A stretch of 30,350 bases of DNA from JANMZR01 sp031383555 (GCA_031383555.1 JANMZR010000072.1:1-30350), one strand, 5' to 3'. Counted from the first letter of the stretch, positions 1-8,243 are shown. Translations and numbers: made by a program. The notes: a model not told the origin generated them from the sequence alone.

Positions 1-25
1 CGATGATAAGTAATGTTTGTTTCAT
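1..25 (-). CDS. possible start of a truncated exported-protein gene
   Basis: An ATG on the minus strand at 25 opens a frame that reads MKQTLLII before leaving the window. A basic residue followed by a hydrophobic run is how many signal peptides begin. The leader just upstream (26-50) is A/T-rich, as for other starts here. It lies 88 bp after the histidine kinase stop on the same strand, so it could be the next gene of that run. Eight codons are too few for a family call. Confidence 0.3.
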
Positions 26-113
26 TCGTTTATATTTTTTTAATTATCGCACGGAATGTCCAAATATTGATCGTGCAGTTTATATAAGCACCTTTTATGG
101 GCATTTCATAAAA

Positions 114-1487
114 TTATCTTTTTATTAAAACTGTAAATACTGTACCTAATTTAAGATTTGATTCCAATGAAATGGTACCTGTATGTAATTCAATTATTTT
201 TTTGGTAAGTGGCAAGCCAATGCCATGGCCTTTTATTTTTCTTGTTGACTCTGACCTGTAAAAAGGCACAAATAAATTTGGAATTTCGTCTTTTGGAATT
301 GGTAAGCCTTCATTTGTAAAGGTTATTTTCAACTGTTTTTTGGGTAAATATATTAATACGTTTACCGTTTTATTAGGTGAAAATTTGACTCCGTTTTCCA
401 TCAGATTAATGATAGCAGTTTTAAGCAATTGTTCGTTGGCAATTATCATAAATTCCTCCTCAGCTTCGGGTATTTCACCAAAATCGATATTTACAATGGC
501 CTCTGGTCGCTTTTGCATAAGGTCATTTTGCGCTTGCCAAAGTATTTCATCAATCCTCACTGACTCAAAATTTATCTTAGCAACACCTGATTCCACTGAG
601 GCAAGATCTAAAAGGCTATTGGAAAGGTCAGTCATTTCGGTGATATCCTCTTTAATTGAAAGCAAAGTTTTCTTATATTCCTCCTCTGTTCTTTCTTTTA
701 GAAGTGCCACTTCAATTTGCCCATTCATGGCCGTAAGCGGGGTGCGCAACTCATGTGAAGCATTGGAAACGAAGCTTTTCTGTGCTTCAAAGGCATTTTT
801 CAATCGGCCTAACATGCCATTAAAAGTACCTGCCAAATGAGCGATTTCATCTTCCTCTTCTCCCGCTTTTACCCGTTGGTCTAAATTTGTGAAACCAATA
901 TTTTCAACCTGATTAATTACATTATTTATAGGTTGTAAGGCTTTTCTTGAATAATATCGGCTAATTAAAAATACAAAAAAAACGGAGCCAAGCCAGCCTA
1001 AAAATAAATTTCTACCTAATGTTTCTATTTTTTTTATTCCATACCAATCATATGCTTTGGCTACTGAAACGTAATTTTTTCCTTCATAAGGGTACAGTAT
1101 TCCAAACATTTCGGTGTCATCATCGAGATGTACATGCCTTTCTTTTTTTTCTTTAATATTATAAAAATATTGATGCACACTCGGTACATCCATTTTACCA
1201 GAATTGAACTTTGGCTCATGCATTGGGTCGTCGTCCAAATAAACCGTTGTACTCTCGTTTTGAAGTAAGTAGTTCGATTTTGCGGAAAATTTTTGAAGAA
1301 TATCCGGATTTATATTGTCCATTGCCACAAATAACTCAACCGTATTTATAGCTTTTTCTCTAAGTAAATTATCGATCTCATTTTGCCTATCCCGCTCCGA
1401 AAGCACATAGATTATTACTGAAAACACCAAAATACTTGCTGCCACTATTCCTGTGAAAAGATAAGAAAGGCGGTTGCGTATGGTCAT
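114..1487 (-). CDS. sensor histidine kinase (HAMP/HisKA/HATPase)
   Basis: A 457-residue membrane sensor kinase that autophosphorylates on histidine and should pass the phosphate to the response regulator encoded upstream at 3228-3908. Two membrane segments (about 12-29 and 161-176) bracket a periplasmic sensor of about 130 residues rich in Asp/His (HVHLDDD near 118-124). A HAMP linker follows (about 180-232), then the H-box SNASHELRTPL with His245, an N-box around Asn361-Asn365 (NLMENGVKFS), a degenerate G1 box (TNEGLPIP), the F-box PFYRSES and the G2 box GHGIGLPL (420-427). The layout is that of CusS/CopS-type OmpR-partner kinases. The acidic/His sensor would suit metal sensing, but that is inference. 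The start is the first ATG, directly before the first membrane helix. Unusually, two unrelated secreted-protein genes separate it from its regulator. Confidence 0.93.
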   Translation of the reverse strand: MTIRNRLSYLFTGIVAASILVFSVIIYVLSERDRQNEIDNLLREKAINTVELFVAMDNINPDILQKFSAKSNYLLQNESTTVYLDDDPMHEPKFNSGKMDVPSVHQYFYNIKEKKERHVHLDDDTEMFGILYPYEGKNYVSVAKAYDWYGIKKIETLGRNLFLGWLGSVFFVFLISRYYSRKALQPINNVINQVENIGFTNLDQRVKAGEEEDEIAHLAGTFNGMLGRLKNAFEAQKSFVSNASHELRTPLTAMNGQIEVALLKERTEEEYKKTLLSIKEDITEMTDLSNSLLDLASVESGVAKINFESVRIDEILWQAQNDLMQKRPEAIVNIDFGEIPEAEEEFMIIANEQLLKTAIINLMENGVKFSPNKTVNVLIYLPKKQLKITFTNEGLPIPKDEIPNLFVPFYRSESTRKIKGHGIGLPLTKKIIELHTGTISLESNLKLGTVFTVLIKR

Positions 1488-1510
1488 TAACGAGTTGTGA
1501 GTTATTTATT

Positions 1511-1596
1511 TGTGAGTTTGAAAGTTTGTTAGTTTGAGAGTTTGGAGTTTGTTAACGTTTCGAACGTTTTTCAAAATTTCTTGAAACTCTCAAACT
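1511..1596. repeat. AGTTTG tandem array with nested inverted repeats
   Basis: Between the kinase and beta-helix genes, AGTTTG is reiterated with short spacers (1515-1550). A 13-bp perfect inverted repeat (AGTTTGAGAGTTT at 1531-1543, AAACTCTCAAACT at 1584-1596) encloses a smaller hairpin, AACGTT-TCG-AACGTT (1554-1568). It could act as an mRNA processing or termination structure between two minus-strand genes, or be a dispersed intergenic repeat. It has no clean T-tract for a classical terminator. Confidence 0.6.
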
Positions 1597-1600
1597 TAAT

Positions 1601-2362
1601 TTACTGCTGTGATTGCACTAAAATTGCATTGGTACTTATATTACCAGCGATTATATTATTGCCAAATGAAAATACTTTTCCTGTACTACTTGTTATACCT
1701 GTTGTATTATTGGTTATACTAGAATTAGAAAGCCTAACAGTAGCACCAGTTCCTGTTGAATTTATACCTGCGGTATTCATGCCTATTAAAATACCAATAA
1801 GATTTACGTCTGCCACTATAGCTCCAGTCGGACTAACATTTACAGCCGTGGTACAGTTTGAAATTCTAGTGTTTTTCACAATAACTTTTACAGGATTTGC
1901 GTTTGGTACAACATTTATACCAGCCGTACCAAACCCATTTATTGTACAGTTTTCAATAATTACACTTTCAGCGTTTAAAATATGAACCCCACTAAGCCCT
2001 GTCCCAACTCCTTCAAAATCCAATCCTCTTAAAACAACCTGGTCAGTTGCATTTGTAGTATTAATAATTATGCCATTTGTTCCTGAAACCAATACCCCTG
2101 CTTCAAAGCCTTCAGAAGAAATTGTTATTGATTTGGTGATTGTAACTGCTCCAAAACCACCAGGGTCAAGTACATTTATTTCGCCAAAAGCAGCCGTTTT
2201 TGAAATAGCTCCTGCAAAAGTTTTGCAAGGGGCGGTGCGGCTGCATGGGTTGGCATCGTCACCCACGCCAGATACCCAAGTGCGGGTAGCTTGGGAAAAT
2301 GAAATGAAATTTATAAATAAAAGTGCAGTGATTATTAAAGATATTTTTATTAAATTTTTCAT
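1601..2362 (-). CDS. secreted right-handed beta-helix protein
   Basis: A 253-residue exported protein. A signal peptide (about residues 1-25, ending in a hydrophobic run and FSQA) precedes a Cys-containing head (TRTWVSGVGDDANPC then APCKTFAGAI). About 170 residues follow of short Val/Ile/Thr/Asn-rich strands with repeated patterns such as VIIENCTI, VIVKNTRISNC and VRLSNSSITNN, the signature of a parallel beta-helix. The head is one I recall from proteins of other phyla; the substrate is unknown. I see no C-terminal type IX sorting domain or catalytic motif. The start lies 13 bp after the stop of the DUF1566-like gene, so the two are probably cotranscribed. Their leaders are near identical (ACCC(C)AAAT..AATTATG). 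Confidence 0.85.
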   Translation of the reverse strand: MKNLIKISLIITALLFINFISFSQATRTWVSGVGDDANPCSRTAPCKTFAGAISKTAAFGEINVLDPGGFGAVTITKSITISSEGFEAGVLVSGTNGIIINTTNATDQVVLRGLDFEGVGTGLSGVHILNAESVIIENCTINGFGTAGINVVPNANPVKVIVKNTRISNCTTAVNVSPTGAIVADVNLIGILIGMNTAGINSTGTGATVRLSNSSITNNTTGITSSTGKVFSFGNNIIAGNISTNAILVQSQQ

Positions 2363-2375
2363 AATTATTTGGGGT

Positions 2376-3119
2376 TTAAAATTTCCTGATTGCTCTTACT
2401 TTATTTAATGTCAGTTTGTCTAAAGCTCCTCCTGAAACAACACTAAAATCAAAATAATAGGCTTGACTAGCCAATTGTCCTGTATTAACCAAAACCTCAG
2501 TTGAGCTCCAATATAAGCCTGAAACAATACCAGACACGCCAGAACTGCTTAATAAAACAAGTTCGCCAAAGGAAGGCAAATACCAGTCGCCATAACTACC
2601 TCCATTGTAGGAAGCCGCTGACATACCTGCATTGTTACCATAACCTAAACTTCGGTTTATCTGATTTGTATTAATTTCTCCACCATAAACTCCATTACTA
2701 ATAGCCTTGGTTATAGTATAGCCGTTTGTCCAAACTATTCCAGCATTTTGGTCACCAATTGCCATTACCAAGCCATGTTGGCCAGTATCATCAAGCCAAA
2801 ATACTTTGCCTCCTTGGGCATTTTGGCCGATAGAATAGGTTGCACCACTCACTGTTGGAGCTGTACTTATCCAAGCTGAACCGTTGTAAAAGGACAATGC
2901 ACCAAGATTAGTGTCAAATACGACAGCACCAGCTTGTGAGCCAACAATAGCATTTTTTTGAACAGTAGTCATACGTGGCGGATACATCGCCTTAGTAGTA
3001 CTGGATACATCCAGTTGTGCAGAAGCAATAGGTGCTGCACCTGTTGCATTCACACCAAGTTGAGCATAAGTTGTTGATAAACAACAAAATGCAAATAATA
3101 AGCAAAAGAGTTTTTTCAT
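2376..3119 (-). CDS. secreted DUF1566 (Lcl C-terminal)-like protein
   Basis: A 247-residue exported protein of unknown function. The signal peptide covers about 1-20 (MKKLFCLLFAFCCLSTTYAQ). Residues about 25-90 form a head common in Bacteroidota surface and tail-fibre-like proteins (SAQLDVSSTTKAMYPPRMT, then GAVVFDTNLGALSFYNGSAW). The C-terminal domain (about 95-247) has the DUF1566 hallmarks: YxIGQxAQGGKVFWLDDTG, GDWYLPSFGEL, YWSSTE and the terminal VRAIRKF. Proteins of this type are often surface or adhesive. It lies 108 bp after the response regulator gene and 13 bp before the beta-helix gene, all on the minus strand, so it may belong to the regulator's own transcript or regulon. Confidence 0.82.
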   Translation of the reverse strand: MKKLFCLLFAFCCLSTTYAQLGVNATGAAPIASAQLDVSSTTKAMYPPRMTTVQKNAIVGSQAGAVVFDTNLGALSFYNGSAWISTAPTVSGATYSIGQNAQGGKVFWLDDTGQHGLVMAIGDQNAGIVWTNGYTITKAISNGVYGGEINTNQINRSLGYGNNAGMSAASYNGGSYGDWYLPSFGELVLLSSSGVSGIVSGLYWSSTEVLVNTGQLASQAYYFDFSVVSGGALDKLTLNKVRAIRKF

Positions 3120-3203
3120 AATTAATTTGGGTTTAATTGTTAAATTTTATTATTTAAATAGTTAATATGATTGGATTATTATTTGTGGTTTCCTTTTATA
3201 ATA

Positions 3204-3216
3204 TCCAAAATCGTAA
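3204..3216 (-). repeat. 13-bp TTACGATTTTGGA intergenic repeat copy
   Basis: The minus strand just after the response regulator stop carries TTACGATTTTGGA, the same 13 bases found at 6266-6278 in another intergenic gap. It is short, so chance is possible, but both copies sit at gene borders. Confidence 0.35.
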
Positions 3217-3227
3217 ATCCGAAATGC

Positions 3228-3908
3228 TTACTCCTCCTCCTTCATAATATAACCCATACCTACTTTTGTATGAATCAATTGCTTGGGGAAATCTTTATCG
3301 ACTTTTTTTCTTAAAAAATTCACGTAAACATCAATCACATTGGTACCCGTATCAAAGTGAATATCCCAAACATCGGCAGCAATATCCATTCTGGAAACAA
3401 CTTTTCCTCGGTTTTTGATGAAATATTCAAGTAAACCAAATTCTTTGGCTGTCAATAATATTTTTTGCCCTGCACGCACAACAGTTTTTTCTTCCAGATT
3501 CATCACCAAATCGGCAATTTCAAGTGTTTTTACATAGCTTTCAGCGGCTGTGGCACGTTTTGAAATGGCTTTAATTCTAGCTAAAAGCTCACGAAATTCG
3601 AATGGTTTCACCAAATAATCGTCAACGCCAGAGTCAAAGCCCATAATTTTATCATCAGTAGTACCCAAAGCGGTAAGCATAATTATTGCTGACTTTATTT
3701 CCTTTTCACGCAGATTTTTACAAACCTCAAAACCAGAAATATAGGGCAAGTTTACATCTAAAACTATGAGATCATATTTGTTTCGTAATGCTTTGTCTTG
3801 ACCAGTGCGGCCGTCAAAAGCAACATCCACTTCATAATTATTTTCTTCAAGACCTTGTTTTATAAAATCGGCCACTTTGGGCTCATCTTCAACCACTAAA
3901 ATTTTCAT
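3228..3908 (-). CDS. OmpR/PhoB-family response regulator
   Basis: A 226-residue DNA-binding response regulator, the expected partner of the kinase at 114-1487. The receiver domain (1-120) has the acidic pocket Glu7/Asp8, phospho-acceptor Asp51 (VLDVNLP), Thr79 (MLTA) and Lys101 (VKPF). The C-terminal winged helix (about 128-224) ends in the typical VIDVYVNFLRKKVD and IHTKVGMGYIM. The sequence resembles CusR/CopR-type regulators, but specificity cannot be read. The gene is first on the minus strand in this group, divergent from the MFS gene across 157 bp of AT-rich DNA in which I found no convincing TAnnTTTG box. Confidence 0.94.
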   Translation of the reverse strand: MKILVVEDEPKVADFIKQGLEENNYEVDVAFDGRTGQDKALRNKYDLIVLDVNLPYISGFEVCKNLREKEIKSAIIMLTALGTTDDKIMGFDSGVDDYLVKPFEFRELLARIKAISKRATAAESYVKTLEIADLVMNLEEKTVVRAGQKILLTAKEFGLLEYFIKNRGKVVSRMDIAADVWDIHFDTGTNVIDVYVNFLRKKVDKDFPKQLIHTKVGMGYIMKEEE

Positions 3909-4065
3909 TTTTTATTTATTTATAATTTATTCCTATATTGTTAAAATCTGTAAAATCAATTTGAAATCTACTTTTCCTTTCTCGAAAATACAAATTTTTA
4001 GTGAATTAGTAATTTTTCTTTATGAAAACCAATTTATAAAACAAATCTTAATGTGTTTTTAATTT

Positions 4066-5271
4066 ATGACTTTTAGCCAAACTATAAAATATTTCAGAAA
4101 TGCTTACGGTGGAATATCTAAACCAATTTGGCTACTCTCGGCTGCGATGTTTATTAATCGATCGGGCACTATGGTATTTCCATTTTTATCGCTTTATCTG
4201 ACTCAATATTTACATTTTTCACTTTCGGATACTGGAATTGTACTTATAGTTTATGGCTGTGGAGCCTTGACTGGCAGCTTTTTAGGTGGCTATCTGACGG
4301 ATAGATTTGGTCACTATCCTGTACAAGTAATAGCTTTAATTTTTGCGGGAATTATGCTTTTGTTAATCGGTTTTTTTACCAATTTTTATTCAATATGTAT
4401 AAGTCTATTTATATTCACAGCTTTTGGTGATACATTTAGGCCAGCCAATCAAACGGCTATAGCGGCTTATTCGAATCCTGAAAACAGAACCCGGTCCTAT
4501 ACTTTAAATCGATTGGCTATCAATTTTGGCTGGGCAATTGGCGCTGGTATTGGTGGTTTTTTGGCTTTTCAAAATTACAGGCTTTTGTTTTGGGTGGATG
4601 GAATCACCTGTATCTTGGCAGGTATATTCCTATTATTTTTTCTAAAACCTTCCAAACAAAATTATGACCATTCTATTGATAATGAAATAGTTATAGATAA
4701 AAAATCTTCACCCTATCGGGATTCGGTTTTCCTGTTTTTTATATTTATGACCTTGATTTTTGCCACTTCCTTTTTCTTGATATTTTCAATTTTACCTGTT
4801 TATTTTAAAGAAGTACACCATTTGAATGAGATACAAATTGGGGGGCTTTCCACCATGAATGGATTACTTATTGTGATTTTTGAAATGTTTTTGGTATATG
4901 AATTGGAAAAACGTTTCAAAAAAATGAACATTGTTGCTATTGGTTTGCTTTGCACAGGTTTTTCGTATTTATTATTCAATATGTTTTCGTTTACTGGCAT
5001 CGTAATTTTCGCTTTAATTTTTGACACTTTGGGCGAAATGTTTGCCATGCCTTTTATGCAATCGGCTACAGTAGCAAGGGCAAATCCCAAAACTAGGGGA
5101 CAATATTTGGCTTTATACGGTATGACTTATTCTGTAGCACAAATAGTTTCACCAGGGCTAGGCACTTGGGTAGTAGCCAATTATAGTTATGAAGTGCTTT
5201 GGAATGGTGTATTTATCGCTTGTTGCTTTGGTGCTGGCGGCTTCGTTTGGCTGAGGAATAGGATGGTGTAA
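4066..5271 (+). CDS. major facilitator superfamily transporter
   Basis: A 401-residue inner-membrane transporter with about 12 hydrophobic helices and a central cytoplasmic loop (about residues 200-220). The loop after helix 2 carries the MFS signature GGYLTDRFGHYPV (about 74-86). The N-terminus RSGTMVFPFLSLYLT and the motif layout recall MdtH/YfcJ-like drug or metabolite exporters; the substrate is not predictable. It stands alone on the plus strand, divergent from the response regulator, and is followed by a strong hairpin terminator at 5418-5456. The ATG start follows an A/T-rich leader and fits the usual length of the family. Confidence 0.92.
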   Translation: MTFSQTIKYFRNAYGGISKPIWLLSAAMFINRSGTMVFPFLSLYLTQYLHFSLSDTGIVLIVYGCGALTGSFLGGYLTDRFGHYPVQVIALIFAGIMLLLIGFFTNFYSICISLFIFTAFGDTFRPANQTAIAAYSNPENRTRSYTLNRLAINFGWAIGAGIGGFLAFQNYRLLFWVDGITCILAGIFLLFFLKPSKQNYDHSIDNEIVIDKKSSPYRDSVFLFFIFMTLIFATSFFLIFSILPVYFKEVHHLNEIQIGGLSTMNGLLIVIFEMFLVYELEKRFKKMNIVAIGLLCTGFSYLLFNMFSFTGIVIFALIFDTLGEMFAMPFMQSATVARANPKTRGQYLALYGMTYSVAQIVSPGLGTWVVANYSYEVLWNGVFIACCFGAGGFVWLRNRMV

Positions 5272-5417
5272 AAATATTTTACCACTTAATAAGTTTTTAT
5301 TGCATAATACAAAATAACTAATTACATTCGTAATTATATTCAATTGAGGTATATTGTTTTGGAAGTTTACGAATTTCAAAAAGAGAAATTAGAACATTGA
5401 ACTGCCTATTAAATTGT

Positions 5418-5456
5418 AAAAGGGTTTGACTTATAATCAAGTTGAATCCTTTTTTT
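5418..5456 (+). terminator. rho-independent terminator after the MFS gene
   Basis: A 14-bp stem (5419-5432 with 5439-5452, loop ATAATC) is followed by a T run to 5456. In plus-strand RNA all 14 positions pair if G-U wobbles count. In minus-strand RNA the three wobbles become A-C mismatches, so it should stop transcription mainly from the MFS gene and only weakly from the convergent dehydrogenase gene. Confidence 0.75.
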
Positions 5457-5478
5457 ATACTACTATTCCAAAACTGTC

Positions 5479-6249
5479 CTACTCATAAATACTCCCTGCA
5501 ATTTTCTCAGCCAAAAACTTTGGCAAAAGGCCTACTCCAAAAGCACCAATTTTATTGAGAATTCCAGTTACCACTTCAGGCTTTTTTTCAAAAAGAGCAT
5601 CCACTCCAATTTTCGCTACTTCTTCAGCAGACATATTTACTTTTCCGGCAGCTTTTAAGCCTTTTTCACTTATTTGTGCTCGGTCTGAAAACTCAGTTGC
5701 GGTAGGCCCAGGGCTTAAAGCAGTTACATAAATATTTCTTGATTTTAGTTCATGATACAATGCCCTTGAAAAGCTCAAAACAAAGGCCTTTGTGGCAGAA
5801 TATATCGCCAAACCAGGAATAGCTTGATAAGAAGCTGTACTGGCCACATTCAATATATAAGCAGGTGCATTTCTTTCTAATATAGGCAAAAATGTTTGTG
5901 TTATTTGGGTTAATGAAAGTACATTGAGTTGAATCATATTGCTATTATCCTCAATAGAATGTTTATCAATTTTACCTGATAAACCATAGCCCGCATTATT
6001 AACTAATACGCTCACTTTCAAATTATTAGATTCACAAAAAGCCAAAAGCTTTGAAGCTGCCTCATTCGTTGAAAGGTCTAAACTCAAAGTCTCTATCGAC
6101 ACCTCATTTTTGCTTTGGATCTCTTTTTTCACCTCTTTCAAAAGGTTTTCTGACCGAGCCACCAGCACCAAATTATAATGTTTTTTTGCTAATTCGAAAG
6201 CAATTGCTTTTCCTATTCCTTTACTGGCACCTGTTATTACTGCGTACAT
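5479..6249 (-). CDS. short-chain dehydrogenase/reductase
   Basis: A 256-residue NAD(P)H-dependent oxidoreductase of the classical SDR type, similar to DltE/YqjQ-like members. The Rossmann glycine motif TGASKGIG is at residues 6-13, NNAG at 84-87, the structural Asn at 109, and the catalytic Ser137-Tyr150-Lys154 triad in YSATK. The PGP motif follows the active site. An Arg after beta-strand 2 (VARSENL) suggests NADP preference. The hydrophobic C-terminal stretch (IGAFGVGLLPKFLAEKIAG) fits a membrane-associated or lipid-type substrate, but the substrate is unknown. It is on the minus strand and convergent with the MFS gene. The start ATG lies directly next to the ACGATTT repeat. Confidence 0.93.
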   Translation of the reverse strand: MYAVITGASKGIGKAIAFELAKKHYNLVLVARSENLLKEVKKEIQSKNEVSIETLSLDLSTNEAASKLLAFCESNNLKVSVLVNNAGYGLSGKIDKHSIEDNSNMIQLNVLSLTQITQTFLPILERNAPAYILNVASTASYQAIPGLAIYSATKAFVLSFSRALYHELKSRNIYVTALSPGPTATEFSDRAQISEKGLKAAGKVNMSAEEVAKIGVDALFEKKPEVVTGILNKIGAFGVGLLPKFLAEKIAGSIYE

Positions 6250-6265
6250 ATTGCGATTTTAGATT

Positions 6266-6294
6266 TTACGATTTTGGAATTACGATTTGGAATT
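6266..6294 (+). repeat. tandem TTACGATTTTGGAA / TTACGATTTGGAA repeat
   Basis: Two near-identical units (6266-6279 and 6280-6294), preceded by partial copies GCGATTTTAGATTT at 6253-6266, lie just upstream of the dehydrogenase start. The 13-bp core recurs at 3204-3216 on the other strand. The rest of 6295-6408 is AT-rich with no gene that I can see. Confidence 0.45.
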
Positions 6295-6408
6295 AATCGT
6301 TAAAAAAATTCACTAATTTTTCTTATTTACTTACCTTTTTCTTACTTGCATCAATAATCTTTAATATAAATCTCTATGCCTAATTGCCTATATTCCTCTT
6401 TGCCTTTT

Positions 6409-8058
6409 TCAATTTTTCAAAATCAAAAACTCTACCCTTCTATTGGCTTGCTGGCCTTCCTCGGTGTCGTTACTAGCAACGGGGCGGGTTTTACCATATC
6501 CCTTTGTTACTATTCTGGTCGAAGGTATTTTGCCCTGATTTGCCAAATAATTTTTAACAACATCAGCACGCCCTTGCGAAAGTCGGTTGTTTACTTCGTC
6601 GGAACCTATGCTATCGGTATGGCCAGAAATCTCAATTTGCATAGCTTTATTATTATCTAAAAAACTTATTAATCTGTTCAACTCAGGAAAAGATTCTTCC
6701 TTCAAATCTGTTTTACCAAAAGCGAAAAATATATTATTAAGTGTAAGCTTTTGACCTGATTCGGCAGGAATCAAGGTAAGGTCTTTACCTCCTATTTCTA
6801 AATATTTTTTAGGTAAGTTTTTCGATAAATCAAGGCCTAAACTATTACCAATAAATCCATCTGCAATTGGTGTAATTCCATAGTTTTTGCCATAAGGAAG
6901 TACAATTTTATAGATACCCGTTATAGGATCCGGTGTGGCAACACCAAGCTCTTGCCCATTGGAAAGGTCTTCATAAATAACCTTGGCATCTATTGGCACC
7001 TTATTTGTTTTCGAATCAAATACCTTGCCTGAAAGCAAAACAACTGGGTCGGCCGACGAACCTTTCCCTCCAGTTTTATCCTCAGCACCACCAATAGCTC
7101 CTGCAATTGGAGCGGAAATTACTTTTGTATCTGGCTTTTCTTCGGCTGGTTTCATCTCTTGTTTTTCTTCCAAAGCCGAAAGTTTTACTCTCACAATATC
7201 ACTCTTGCCAACTGAGGCTTTTCTAGTCACAAAATAAGCATAATCGTCAACAGCAGATAGCGAAAAATACCCATCATATTCCTCTGTATTGATAGCTGGA
7301 CCCATATTTTTAGGTTTTGTCCATTTTTGCCAGGTTCTATCCATTCGCTTCGAAACATAAATATCGTTAGAGCCCAAGCCGCCATCTCTATTACTTGAAA
7401 AATAAATAGTATAACCGTCGGGTGCCAAAAAAGGAATACATTCGGTGGAATTGGTATTAATATCATCCCCCAAATTCATTGGCATTGACCAATCACCATT
7501 TTTACTCAAAAAAGAGGCATAAATATCATCATCAACCCCATTTTTTGATTGACTGAACGACATCAAAAAGGTTTTCCCATCAGCAGATAGGCTTCCAAAT
7601 TGGTAGCGTCCTTTGCACATTTTTTCAAATTTTGGTATATCCAATTTCTCAGCCTTACCCCATCCATTATTGGTTTTTTTAATGATTCCAAAGCCCTTAA
7701 TCGAGGTTAAACTAGTCGATTCTTCCATCCAATTGGTAATAATTGTATTGCCATCGGGTGATATGGAATAAATAGAATTTGAAACATTTAGATTAAAAGG
7801 ATTTTGCAAATGGCTAGCTTGCATCCATTGGTTGCCATTTTTTGTGGCTGACCATACATCGCTACTGTACTTTTCTTTACTTCTATTTTGTGGATGGCCT
7901 TCACGCAAAAAATAAATAGTTTTGCCATCAGGGGCTATTACAGGCGAGTATTCGTTGTAAGTTGTGTTAATTGAATTACCTAAATTTTCAGCTTTTTGAG
8001 AAAATATTGGCTGAAAAACAGCTGAACAAAATAATAAAATTATAATTAATTTTGACAT
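6409..8058 (-). CDS. OmpA-family protein with PD40 beta-propeller repeats
   Basis: A 549-residue envelope protein. A signal peptide (about 1-20, ending FSQK) is followed by WD40-like PD40 blades (about 35-300; for example YSPVIAPDGKTIYFL, YSISPDGNTII, LAPDGYTIYFSSNRDGG). A low-complexity Glu/Pro/Lys linker follows, then a carboxypeptidase-regulatory-like beta-sandwich (about 345-425; LLSGKVFDSKT, PYGKNYGI), and a C-terminal OmpA peptidoglycan-binding domain (about 435-549; FAFGKTDLKEES, ISGHTDSIGS, NNRLSQGRAD, GYGKTRPVASNDTE, NRRVEF). In Bacteroidota this architecture anchors the outer membrane or gliding/T9SS-related complexes to peptidoglycan (PorE-like), although this copy has no SprF/PorP neighbour. 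The start follows a CACCCAAAT leader like those of the secreted genes at 2362 and 3119. Confidence 0.93.
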   Translation of the reverse strand: MSKLIIILLFCSAVFQPIFSQKAENLGNSINTTYNEYSPVIAPDGKTIYFLREGHPQNRSKEKYSSDVWSATKNGNQWMQASHLQNPFNLNVSNSIYSISPDGNTIITNWMEESTSLTSIKGFGIIKKTNNGWGKAEKLDIPKFEKMCKGRYQFGSLSADGKTFLMSFSQSKNGVDDDIYASFLSKNGDWSMPMNLGDDINTNSTECIPFLAPDGYTIYFSSNRDGGLGSNDIYVSKRMDRTWQKWTKPKNMGPAINTEEYDGYFSLSAVDDYAYFVTRKASVGKSDIVRVKLSALEEKQEMKPAEEKPDTKVISAPIAGAIGGAEDKTGGKGSSADPVVLLSGKVFDSKTNKVPIDAKVIYEDLSNGQELGVATPDPITGIYKIVLPYGKNYGITPIADGFIGNSLGLDLSKNLPKKYLEIGGKDLTLIPAESGQKLTLNNIFFAFGKTDLKEESFPELNRLISFLDNNKAMQIEISGHTDSIGSDEVNNRLSQGRADVVKNYLANQGKIPSTRIVTKGYGKTRPVASNDTEEGQQANRRVEFLILKN

Positions 8059-8105
8059 ATTTGGGTGAAATATAGAATCTTTAATTAACGAAAAACAAGC
8101 TAAGC

Positions 8106-8243
8106 TTATTTGATTTTTTGCTTTTCTAAATTAATTTCTTGTTGCCAAATGGTTGCTTTTTTTGCAAATGCAAATAAGGTTGCCAAAATTATAATTATAA
8201 ATAAGAAATTACCTCTGATTAACTTATCGATTTTATTTTTCAT
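8106..8243 (-). CDS. small single-pass membrane protein (45 aa)
   Basis: A short frame of 45 codons reads MKNKIDKLIRGNF, then a strongly hydrophobic run LFIIIILATLFAFA (residues 14-27), then a charged tail with KKATIWQQEINLEKQK. Basic residues before the helix and a soluble tail after it give a plausible one-helix membrane protein. It starts 35 bp after the carbonic anhydrase stop and ends 47 bp before the OmpA-family start, all on the minus strand. That spacing suits translation from the carbonic anhydrase transcript. I do not recognise the family. Confidence 0.5.
   Translation of the reverse strand: MKNKIDKLIRGNFLFIIIILATLFAFAKKATIWQQEINLEKQKIK

Noticed and set aside
340..840. 166-codon plus-strand frame opposite the histidine kinase
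   Set aside because: Lies wholly inside the kinase gene on the other strand; Ser/Ile-rich with no domain.
1542..1985. 147-codon plus-strand frame opposite the beta-helix gene
   Set aside because: A mirror of the repetitive strands of the beta-helix gene; low-complexity Val/Ile/Pro.
3877..4062. 61-codon plus-strand frame between the response regulator and the MFS gene
   Set aside because: Overlaps the regulator start and is only the translation of AT-rich DNA.
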